Assembly: GCF_019239235.1 (NCBI RefSeq)
Contig: NZ_JAAZTS010000012.1
Coordinates: 1-64,000, forward strand
DNA from: Caecibacteroides pullorum
GTDB taxonomy: Bacteria; Bacteroidota; Bacteroidia; Bacteroidales; Bacteroidaceae
Direction: 5' to 3'
Length of the DNA: 64,000 nucleotides
In this document: piece after piece, positions 35,744 through 42,488 of the stretch
Numbering within the stretch: the stretch's first letter is position 1
How the letters are laid out: the number at the start of each line of letters is the position of its first letter
Made by a program: the position numbers and the translations under genes
Notes under the pieces: generated by a model
What the model was told of the DNA's origin: nothing
Database searches by the model: none
What the model saw: only the letters and a program-made list of their open reading frames with translations

Positions 35744-36181
35744 ATGATGCCGATTAGAAAGTACAACAATCAGAACTGGTTACCGAGTATCTTTAACGAT
35801 TTCTTTGATAACGATTGGATGGTAAAAGCCAACGCTACTGCTCCTGCCATCAATGTAATAGAAAACGAAAAAGATTACAAAGTAGAAGTTGCTGCTCCGG
35901 GCATGACGAAGGAAGACTTCAACATCCATTTGGGCGAAGACAATGAATTGGTCATCACAATGGAGAAAAAGAACGAAACCAAGGAAGAAGACAAGGAAAA
36001 CAAGAAGTACTTGCGTCGTGAGTTCTCTTACTCAAAATTCCAACAAGCTTTTGTTCTGCCTGAAGATGTCGAGAAAGACAAAATCAGCGCCACCGTCACA
36101 GACGGTGTGTTGACCATTGAGTTACCTAAACGCACACCCGAAGAAAAGGCTAAAATCAACCGTGTAATTGAAATCCATTAA
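35744..36181 (+). CDS. Small heat-shock protein, Hsp20/alpha-crystallin family
   Basis: A 145-residue ATP-independent chaperone that holds unfolding proteins. The N-terminal arm (MMPIRKYNNQNWLPSIFNDFF) precedes the alpha-crystallin domain (about 38-135: YKVEVAAPGMTKEDFNIHL, a lysine/glutamate-rich loop at 78-88, FVLPEDVEKDKISATVTDGVLTI across 103-127). The C-terminal extension NRVIEIH carries an I-x-I-like anchor. A sigma-54-type promoter is suggested upstream, which would be unusual for the family. Confidence 0.95.
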   Translation: MMPIRKYNNQNWLPSIFNDFFDNDWMVKANATAPAINVIENEKDYKVEVAAPGMTKEDFNIHLGEDNELVITMEKKNETKEEDKENKKYLRREFSYSKFQQAFVLPEDVEKDKISATVTDGVLTIELPKRTPEEKAKINRVIEIH

Positions 36182-36209
36182 TTGCACAATACCTTGTAGT
36201 AATTTGTCC

Positions 36210-36247
36210 AAGGCTGCTTTCCCCGCGAGGGAAGAGCAGCCTTTTTT
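36210..36247. terminator. Terminator after hsp20
   Basis: AAGGCTGCT (36210-36218) pairs with AGCAGCCTT (36235-36243), with an inner TTCCC/GGGAA stem, and is followed by seven T. It lies just before the convergent YitT gene and is likely shared. Confidence 0.85.
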
Positions 36248-36253
36248 TATGTT

Positions 36254-37219
36254 TTATTCCGGTTGCAACTCGTTGGCAGACGAAGGCAATTGCTTCCACC
36301 CTTCGCCAAAAGCATCGTAAGCATCGGTCACTACTACAAAAGCACGAGGATCCACTTCCTTTATCTTCAGCTTCACGCCCGCCACTTCTTTATAGCTCAC
36401 CACGAGGAAAAGCATTTCTTTATCAGTGCCCGTATACAGTCCACTACTCTTGATACACGTAGCAGTACGATCCAGATCCTCAAGGATGTATTTGTGCAAG
36501 TCAGTCATCTTGATATCGCTGATGACAAATATCAGCTTGTCATTCTTCGACCCGTTTATCATATAAGCAATGACACGCGAATAAATGAAAATGGAAATCA
36601 ATGAATAGAAAGAAAGGAACAAGGCCGGTTGCACCATATCTTCAGCACTTCCGATGCCAAAACCGATCACAACAAGACCGAAACACACCACTACCCCGTC
36701 GGCCAACAGAATGGCTCTCGAAAAACGGATGTGGCAATACTTCTGCAACAACATCCCCACAATGTCTGTTCCTCCCGTAGTAGCCTGGTTACGAACCACA
36801 ATACCACCACCGATACCGATAAGCGTAGCACCGATAACTGTCGTCAGCATCAGATGATCGGACAAGTCCATACAGCCTCCCAGCAGTTGCGTAGGGTCAA
36901 GTGCCTCCAGGGCTTCCTGCGTAGGATAAGCCACCCGCGACAGCATATTCATTATAAAAGGTGTAACCAAGGCAGCCGCTATGGTACGCGACCCCAACTT
37001 GGCTCCGAGCAAAACGACTGAAAGGATAAGCAGCGGGATGTCGAACATATAACCGAACGTACCCACCTGAATGGAAGGGAAAAGATTGTGAAGCACAATA
37101 CTCGCTCCATACACTCCTCCTGGAATGATATTATAGGGGTTGATAAAAAACACAAAACCGGCTGCAAGAATGGTACATCCCAACAAGATGTTAATCCATG
37201 AATAGATTGTTTTCTTCAT
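36254..37219 (-). CDS. YitT family membrane protein
   Basis: A 321-residue protein with five or six membrane helices in residues 10-210 (YitT/DUF161 repeats with the signature NQATTGGTDIVGMLLQ near 150) and a cytosolic C-terminal DUF2179 domain (about 225-310: FVISDIKMTDLHKYILEDLD, ATCIKSSGLYTGTDKEMLFL). The substrate of the family is not established. It is a single gene with its own promoter. Confidence 0.9.
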   Translation of the reverse strand: MKKTIYSWINILLGCTILAAGFVFFINPYNIIPGGVYGASIVLHNLFPSIQVGTFGYMFDIPLLILSVVLLGAKLGSRTIAAALVTPFIMNMLSRVAYPTQEALEALDPTQLLGGCMDLSDHLMLTTVIGATLIGIGGGIVVRNQATTGGTDIVGMLLQKYCHIRFSRAILLADGVVVCFGLVVIGFGIGSAEDMVQPALFLSFYSLISIFIYSRVIAYMINGSKNDKLIFVISDIKMTDLHKYILEDLDRTATCIKSSGLYTGTDKEMLFLVVSYKEVAGVKLKIKEVDPRAFVVVTDAYDAFGEGWKQLPSSANELQPE

Positions 37220-37239
37220 ATAGTATTATTTTTATGCAG

Positions 37240-37247
37240 CAAAAATA
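37240..37247 (-). promoter_or_regulatory. -7 promoter element of the YitT gene
   Basis: TATTTTTG on the minus strand, about 20 bases before the start codon. Confidence 0.5.
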
Positions 37248-37324
37248 CAGAATTCCTACGGATAAACCGCAACAACCCCTGAGAAAAATCTCATTTCTCC
37301 ATTACCCGGCTCTACATCTTCCGG

Positions 37325-38119
37325 CTACTTCAATCCACGGGCCTTATAGATGCGTTCCTTCGCTTCGTTGATTTCCTGGAATTTCACTTCGGCAGCCTTA
37401 CGGATATCCTCACCCAGTGCCGCCACCTTGTCCGGATGATGCTTCAAGGCCAGACGACGATAAGCCGCACGAACTTCGGCATCCGTAGCTTCGGGAGAAA
37501 TTTCAAGCACCTTGTAGGCATCTTCCAGCGAACTGCCACGCAGGTTGAGCATTGACTCTACCTCCTTCACCGACAGTCCCATGGCTACAGCTACCTCCTT
37601 CAGTGCTTCGATCTCGGCTTGGCAGACATTTCCATCGCTCTGCGCTATCTTCACCAGAAAATCCAGCATTTGCAAACGCTGTTCATAGGTCAGGTTGACA
37701 GCTATCTGCGCACCACAGTCGTGGATCGTATTCTTGAATGCCATCGGATCAGTCCGCTCCATCTGCTTCCGCCGTTCAAACAGGTTCAGCAGAATCTGTT
37801 CACCTTCAGCCACGGCACCTTCACCAAAGTTTACCCGCAGAAAACGACGCACAAACTCCATCTCGCTGTGCATGATACGCCCGTCGGCTCGGATGATGTA
37901 CGAAGCCATGACAAGCATGGCGAAAAGGAAACTGTTGCGCTGCCCAATGTCTTCGCACCCCGATGAAGTCGGCCCATAATATTCACGTCCTGTCGCACCC
38001 TGTGCTTCCGCGTCCGTTGCCTTATCGAACAGTGCTCCTATCGCATAACCGGCCAGCGCCCCCAATGGTCCCATGGCCATAAATCCAACGACGCCGCCAA
38101 TCCATTTTCCGTATCCCAT
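37325..38119 (-). CDS. TerB-like/DnaJ co-chaperone (DjlA-type)
   Basis: A 264-residue protein with a glycine-rich hydrophobic N-terminus (about 8-30) that may contact the membrane, as in DjlA. A TerB-like helical domain (about 60-180: FAMLVMASYIIRADGRIMHSE, KIAQSDGNVCQAEIEALKEV) and a C-terminal J domain (about 200-262) follow. The Hsp70-activating HPD is in LKHHPDKVAALG. It should stimulate DnaK ATPase at the membrane. A promoter-like TTCCTTTG lies at 38161-38168 on this strand. Confidence 0.88.
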   Translation of the reverse strand: MGYGKWIGGVVGFMAMGPLGALAGYAIGALFDKATDAEAQGATGREYYGPTSSGCEDIGQRNSFLFAMLVMASYIIRADGRIMHSEMEFVRRFLRVNFGEGAVAEGEQILLNLFERRKQMERTDPMAFKNTIHDCGAQIAVNLTYEQRLQMLDFLVKIAQSDGNVCQAEIEALKEVAVAMGLSVKEVESMLNLRGSSLEDAYKVLEISPEATDAEVRAAYRRLALKHHPDKVAALGEDIRKAAEVKFQEINEAKERIYKARGLK

Positions 38120-38267
38120 AATAGTAGTATTATTTTATTATCATAGAAAGTAAATCTCCGCAAAGGAACGTATTTTTCAGGTGTCTACCAATCAACGTTC
38201 ATTATATATCCGTTAAAACAAATTAAAAGAACGGCTTTATAGGGTTACAACTTATGGCCCTATTTTC

Positions 38268-38275
38268 TACCTTTG
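38268..38275 (+). promoter_or_regulatory. -7 promoter element before short frames
   Basis: TACCTTTG matches TAnnTTTG and lies 35 bases before the ATG at 38310. Confidence 0.4.
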
Positions 38276-38309
38276 CAGCCGAAAATCAAACAGAAAACGA
38301 CCAGAACGT

Positions 38310-38396
38310 ATGGAGAGCATCCGACTGAACAACGTCATCCGCTACAAGAACAAAATCCACTTCTTCCACGCCTGGGGCGCGGCAGCACAAATCTGA
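38310..38396 (+). CDS. Possible 28-residue peptide
   Basis: ATG at 38310 to TGA at 38394-38396 encodes 28 residues beginning MESIRLNNVIRY and ending HAWGAAAQI. It follows a promoter-like box at a suitable distance. No homology is recognised; it may be a leader peptide or chance. Confidence 0.25.
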   Translation: MESIRLNNVIRYKNKIHFFHAWGAAAQI

Positions 38397-38487
38397 TCCC
38401 ATATAGGAGTGCGGAGGCTCCCTACCCTGCTTCCTCCGCCCGATTTTCATCTCCATTTTACATTTTAACAAGCAATTCTTTAGACTT

Positions 38488-38619
38488 ATGAGCAAACTGA
38501 ACAGGCTCCTGCTGCTCTTCCTGCTCTACGACGCGCCGATACGCCGCGAGCTGAAGCAGATGCCCTTCTGGCGCAGCGTACGCAAAGAAGTGGAAAAGGA
38601 ATTGAAAATGGAGAATTGA
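38488..38619 (+). CDS. Possible 43-residue peptide
   Basis: ATG at 38488 to TGA at 38617-38619 encodes 43 residues: a leucine-rich start (MSKLNRLLLLFLLYDAP) and a basic helix (RRELKQMPFWRSVRKEVEKEL). The 3' end runs into the ATTGAAAATGG repeats. The composition is protein-like, but no family is recognised. Confidence 0.3.
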   Translation: MSKLNRLLLLFLLYDAPIRRELKQMPFWRSVRKEVEKELKMEN

Positions 38620-38647
38620 AAATTGAAAATGGAGAATGAAAAATAGG

Positions 38648-38655
38648 TATCTTTG
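38648..38655 (+). promoter_or_regulatory. -7 promoter element of the RluA-type gene
   Basis: TATCTTTG matches consensus. Transcription would start near 38660, supporting the ATG at 38697 rather than an in-frame TTG at 38664. Confidence 0.55.
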
Positions 38656-38696
38656 CAGACCGATTGAAACCATTATCCATTCTCAATTTTAATTCT

Positions 38697-40472
38697 ATGG
38701 CCGACAACTATCTGGAACGCCAACGCGACGCCTACGAGGCCCGCAAGGCGGCATGGGAAAAGAAGAAGAAACACGCGGCGGGGCTGAAGAAAGCCGCCGC
38801 ACGCACCACCGGCGACGGGGCGGAGATGCTCCACCCGTTCGCCTCGCCTACCGAGGGCATCGAGCCGCCCCGGCGGTTCACCTATCCCTTTGCCTACACG
38901 CCCCACCCGCTCTGCCTGCTGGCCGCGCACGAGGTGCAGCAGTACCTGGCGGCGCAGACGCAGTGGCACGACGAGCTGGAGCGCGGCAAGATGTTCGGCG
39001 TGCTGGTGGTGCGCACCCGCGAGGGGAAGCTGGGCTACCTGGCCGCCTTCTCGGGCATCCTGGCGGGGCAGAACCGCCTGCCCTTCTTCGTGCCGCCCGT
39101 CTACGACCTGCTCCGGCCCGACGGCTTCTTCCGGCAGGAGGAAGAGCAGATTTCCGCCCTGAACCGCCGCATCGCCGCGCTGGAGGCTGACGAGACCCTG
39201 CATCATGCACAGACTGCGCTCAATGACGTGCGCCGCCAGGCCGACGAAGCCCTGTCCGCCATGCGCCTCGCCCTGAAGGAAGCCCGCGCCCGACGGCAGG
39301 AGCGCCGCCAATCGGCCACCCTGACGCCCGACGAGGAAGCCGCCCTGACGCGCGAGAGCCAGCACCAGAAGGCCGAATACAAGCGTGCCGAACGCGCCTG
39401 GCAGGCCCGCGAAGCCGAGGCGCAAGCCGCCTTCGACCGCCTGCAGGCCCCCATCCGCGAACTGAAGGCCGAACGCCACCGCCGCTCCGCCGCCCTGCAG
39501 ATGCGCCTCTTCTGGCACTTCAAGATGCTCAACGCCCGCGGCGAGGCCAAGGACCTCTGCACCATCTTCGCCCCCACCCGCCAGGGCACCCCGCCCGCCG
39601 GTGCCGGCGAATGTGCCGCGCCCAAGTTGCTCCAGCAGGCCTACCTCCACAAGTGGAAGCCCCTCTGCATGGCCGAGTTCTGGTGGGGCCGCTCGCCGGC
39701 GAACGAGATACGCGAACATGGGCACTTCTACCCCGCCTGTACGGGCAAGTGCGGCCCCATCCTGAAGCACATGCTCCAGGGCCTCGACGTGGACGACAAC
39801 CCGCTGCAGCAGAAGATGGCCGACGCCCCCGCCCACCGCCTGCGCACGGTCTATGAGGACGAGTGGCTGCTCATCGTCGACAAGCCCGCCGGCCTGCTCT
39901 CCGTGCCGGGCAGGGAGACCGACGCCCCCTCGGTACTCAGCCTGATGCGCAGCCGCCTGCCCCAGGCCGAAGGCCCGCTCGTGGTGCACCGCCTGGACAT
40001 GGATACCTCCGGCCTGATGCTCATCGCCAAGACCGCCGACGTGCACCGCCGCCTGCAGGCCCTCTTCGAGACGCGCGCCGTGGAGAAGGAATACATCGCC
40101 CTGCTCCAGGGCACCGTCGCGGCGGACAGCGGCCTCATCGACCTGCCCCTGGGCCCCAGCCCGCACCACCGCCCCTGCCAGGAGGTGCGCGCCCCTCACG
40201 CCAAGCCGGCGCAGACCCGCTACGAAGTGCTGGAGCGCCGCGAGGGCCGCACGCTCGTCCGCTTCCGTCCGCTGACGGGGCGCACGCACCAGCTCCGCGT
40301 CCACGCCGCCCATGCCGAGGGCCTCGGCTGCCCCATCGTGGGCGACCCGCTCTACGGCACGCCTGCCGACCGCCTCTACCTCCATGCCCGCTCGCTGCGC
40401 TTCGTCCATCCGGTTACAGGAAAAACGGTGGAGGCAATTTCAGAAATTCTCCGTATCTTTGTCCAAGCATAA
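38697..40472 (+). CDS. RluA-family pseudouridine synthase with N-terminal coiled-coil extension
   Basis: A 591-residue protein; E. coli RluA-type enzymes are 220-330. The C-terminal catalytic part (about 370-590) isomerises uridine in RNA: HRLDMDTSGLML begins at His431 with catalytic Asp434, followed by EKEYIALLQG and RPLTGRTHQLRVHAA. The N-terminal 365 residues include a conserved segment with PFAYTPHPLCLLA and a long charged coiled coil at about 160-280 rich in Arg, Ala and Glu, then a small Cys-containing ACTGKCGPILKHML. Gene and surroundings are very GC-rich. Bacteroidetes have similar extended synthases; the RNA target is unknown. Confidence 0.87.
   Translation: MADNYLERQRDAYEARKAAWEKKKKHAAGLKKAAARTTGDGAEMLHPFASPTEGIEPPRRFTYPFAYTPHPLCLLAAHEVQQYLAAQTQWHDELERGKMFGVLVVRTREGKLGYLAAFSGILAGQNRLPFFVPPVYDLLRPDGFFRQEEEQISALNRRIAALEADETLHHAQTALNDVRRQADEALSAMRLALKEARARRQERRQSATLTPDEEAALTRESQHQKAEYKRAERAWQAREAEAQAAFDRLQAPIRELKAERHRRSAALQMRLFWHFKMLNARGEAKDLCTIFAPTRQGTPPAGAGECAAPKLLQQAYLHKWKPLCMAEFWWGRSPANEIREHGHFYPACTGKCGPILKHMLQGLDVDDNPLQQKMADAPAHRLRTVYEDEWLLIVDKPAGLLSVPGRETDAPSVLSLMRSRLPQAEGPLVVHRLDMDTSGLMLIAKTADVHRRLQALFETRAVEKEYIALLQGTVAADSGLIDLPLGPSPHHRPCQEVRAPHAKPAQTRYEVLERREGRTLVRFRPLTGRTHQLRVHAAHAEGLGCPIVGDPLYGTPADRLYLHARSLRFVHPVTGKTVEAISEILRIFVQA
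40454..40461 (+). promoter_or_regulatory. -7 promoter element of the M48 protease gene
   Basis: TATCTTTG lies inside the 3' end of the preceding coding region, 30 bases before the protease start. Confidence 0.5.
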
Positions 40473-40490
40473 TCCTTTAAACGATAATAT

Positions 40491-41279
40491 ATGAAAAATC
40501 CTCTCCTCCTCCTCGCCCTCACCGCCCTCCTCTGGGCGGGATGCGGTTCCGTCCCCCTGACGGGACGCCGCCAGCTGCTCCTCGTCTCCGACCAGGAAGT
40601 CCTCTCGTCCAGCCTGACGCAGTACAACGACTACATGAAGACCGCCCCGCGCTCCTCGTCGGCCAAGCAGGCGGCCATGGTGAAGCGCGTCGGCCAGAAG
40701 ATAGCCCAGGCCACCGAGGCCTACCTCCGCCAGAACGGACTGGCCGCCGAGGTGAAGAACTTCCAGTGGGAGTTCAACCTCGTGGCGGACAAGCAGGTGA
40801 ACGCCTTCTGCATGCCCGGCGGCAAGATTGTGGTCTACGAAGGGCTGATGAAGCTCGTCACGTCGGACGACGAGCTGGCCGTGGTCATCGGTCACGAAGT
40901 GGCGCACGCCGTGGCCAAGCACAGCAACGAGCGCCTCAGCCAGCAGATGCTGGCACAGACGGGCGCCCAGCTGCTCAACTACTCCCTCGCCGAGAAGAGC
41001 GCCGCCATCCAGACGGCCGCCTCCACCATCTACGGACTGGGCGCGCAGGTGGGCGTCATGCTGCCCTTCTCGCGCAAGCACGAGACGGAGGCCGACTACA
41101 TGGGCCTGGTGCTGATGCGCATGGCGGGCTACAACCCCGACGTGGCCGTCGGCTTCTGGCAGAAGATGTCGGCCTCGGGTAGCGGTTCCGTCCCCGAACT
41201 GCTCAGCACGCACCCCAGCGACGCCCGCCGCATCAGCGACATCCGGAAGGCGCTGCCGGAGATCAAGGCGAAATATTGA
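40491..41279 (+). CDS. M48-family zinc metalloprotease lipoprotein (BepA/LoiP-like)
   Basis: A 262-residue lipoprotein (lipobox LWAGC). The zinc motif HEVAH is at residues 135-139 with the third ligand in HETEADYMG (about 198-200). The C-terminal LLSTHPSDARRISDI is the usual end of periplasmic M48 proteases, which act on misassembled outer-membrane proteins. N-terminal PLTGRRQLLLVSDQEV is also typical. It has its own promoter and terminator. Confidence 0.93.
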   Translation: MKNPLLLLALTALLWAGCGSVPLTGRRQLLLVSDQEVLSSSLTQYNDYMKTAPRSSSAKQAAMVKRVGQKIAQATEAYLRQNGLAAEVKNFQWEFNLVADKQVNAFCMPGGKIVVYEGLMKLVTSDDELAVVIGHEVAHAVAKHSNERLSQQMLAQTGAQLLNYSLAEKSAAIQTAASTIYGLGAQVGVMLPFSRKHETEADYMGLVLMRMAGYNPDVAVGFWQKMSASGSGSVPELLSTHPSDARRISDIRKALPEIKAKY

Positions 41280-41310
41280 GATTTCAGATTTTAGGAATGT
41301 AGGGACGCAA

Positions 41311-41337
41311 AAAAAAAGGGGCCGAAGCCCCTTTTTT
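41311..41337. terminator. Intrinsic terminator
   Basis: A-run, GGGGC-CGAA-GCCCC stem with tetraloop, then T-run; symmetric and therefore usable in both directions. Confidence 0.9.
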
Positions 41338-41343
41338 AATGGA

Positions 41344-41401
41344 AAATTGAAAATGGAGAATGGAGAATGAATTTTCAATTATCAATTATCAATTCTCCAT
41401 T
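41344..41401. repeat. Low-complexity inverted repeat of GAAAATTGAAAATGGAGAATG type
   Basis: Direct repeats of ATTGAAAATGGAGAATG and GGAGAATG are followed by their complement (ATTTTCAATTATCAATTATCAATTCTCCAT). The same words occur at about 38600-38697. This is a typical AT-rich intergenic repeat of Bacteroides. Confidence 0.65.
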
Positions 41402-42204
41402 TACAGCGGGCTTCCGCCTTCGTCCTCGTCGCCTCCGCCGGGTTCCGGTTCCGGCGTGGGTTCGGGGTCGCTGCCGTCCGGGGTCGAACCGCCCGAAGTC
41501 GTGCCGTCCACGATGTCGGCATAGATGCCCACGATGCCGTTCAGGTCGTTGATGAAGGCCAGCAGCTCGTCCGTGGGCTGCACGATGGCATAGGCATTCA
41601 CCGTCTGCACAATCTGGTCGTAGAGCGCGTTCGCCTGGTCCACCACCTGCTCCGAGTCGAGGTCTTCCACATCCATGCGCGTGCTCTTCTCCTGCGCCTT
41701 GCCCAGGAAGGCGGCTTCGAAAGCGGCGTTCGCCTCGGCCAGGGCCGTTACCTCGGCGTCGAGGCCCAGCAGGGTGACGGCAGCCTGGTTTTCCTCGGCC
41801 TGCAGCACGCCGAGCATGCCCTTGATCTCCGCCGTCTCCTTGCTGTACTCATGCTTGCGGATGCCCTTGTAGGCGGCGAGCTGCGGATCGAGCAGCATGG
41901 CGGCCTGGCGCTTGTCTTCGACGGGCGTGGTCTGGTAGGCGATGACGACACTGCTGATGGTGCCCACAGCGTTGTCGCGCACCTTGTCCGTGTCGGCCAG
42001 CTGGGCGGTGGAGATGTAGGCGCGCTGGCGGTTGACGATGCCGGCGAGCTGGCCGACGGCCTGGCTGTAGGCGGGCTCCAGCGCCTCGATGTGGAGTTCG
42101 GCAGGCGTGGTTTGGGTGATAAGGTCGAGTGCGTTGTTGTGGAACTCGCTGCAAGAGCCGATGGTCATGCGGCTCTTGCCAAATGATTTGATTTGTGTTG
42201 CCAT
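41401..42204 (-). CDS. DUF6261 family protein
   Basis: A 267-residue protein without signal peptide or membrane helix, predicted largely helical. The conserved DUF6261-like N-terminus starts MATQIKSFGKSRMTIGSCSE. The C-terminal 30 residues are a low-complexity tail rich in Gly, Pro, Asp and Glu (SGGSTPDGSDPEPTPEPEP). Function unknown. The coding region lies just downstream of a tandem repeat array, and its stop is in the AT-rich repeat. Confidence 0.8.
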   Translation of the reverse strand: MATQIKSFGKSRMTIGSCSEFHNNALDLITQTTPAELHIEALEPAYSQAVGQLAGIVNRQRAYISTAQLADTDKVRDNAVGTISSVVIAYQTTPVEDKRQAAMLLDPQLAAYKGIRKHEYSKETAEIKGMLGVLQAEENQAAVTLLGLDAEVTALAEANAAFEAAFLGKAQEKSTRMDVEDLDSEQVVDQANALYDQIVQTVNAYAIVQPTDELLAFINDLNGIVGIYADIVDGTTSGGSTPDGSDPEPTPEPEPGGGDEDEGGSPL

Positions 42205-42250
42205 AACGTTAAAATTTTAAGGATTAATAGTGTATTTGATTGGTTTCAGT

Positions 42251-42487
42251 TTGCCGACAGCTTTCCGCGGACCTCCGAAGGGCTTCGGAACCTTGCCGAC
42301 AGCTTTCCGCGGACTTCCGAAGGGCTTCGGAACCTTGCCGACAGCTTTCCGCGGACCTCCGTAGGGCTTCGGAACCTTGCCGACAGCTTTCCGCGGACTT
42401 CCGAAGGGCTTCGGAACCTTGCCGACAGCTTTCCGCGGACTTCCGTAGGGCTACGGCGACTTGCCGAAAGCTGTCGGCTGATTCCGG
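42251..42487. repeat. Tandem array of five 42-bp units with inverted end
   Basis: Units start at 42251, 42293, 42335, 42377 and 42419, each beginning TTGCCGACAGCTTTCCGCGG. Each holds a CCGAAGGGCTTCGG palindrome; in unit 5 it is CCGTAGGGCTACGG, with both sides changed, and in unit 3 only one side is changed. From 42461 a partial inverted copy (CCGAAAGCTGTCGG) closes the array. All six frames are nearly open but only because the unit length is divisible by three; I do not call a gene here. Confidence 0.85.
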
Positions 42488-42488
42488 T

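Larger units (their letters stand above)
38120..38696. other. 577-base region with promoters, short frames and low-complexity repeats
   Basis: Contains a -7 box (TACCTTTG, 38268-38275), two short open frames described separately, a repetitive run of ATTGAAAATGGAGAATG-type words at about 38600-38645 and the rluA-type promoter at 38648-38655. No long gene is supported. Both short frames could be remnants. Confidence 0.5.

Noticed and set aside
38673-40409. A 578-codon open frame on the minus strand opposite the pseudouridine synthase gene
   Set aside because: It mirrors a GC-rich coding region; its product is low-complexity Ala/Gly/Arg/Leu sequence without motifs, whereas the plus strand has complete RluA motifs.
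42251-42487. CRISPR array
   Set aside because: The units are directly contiguous with no unique spacers, and no cas genes are present.
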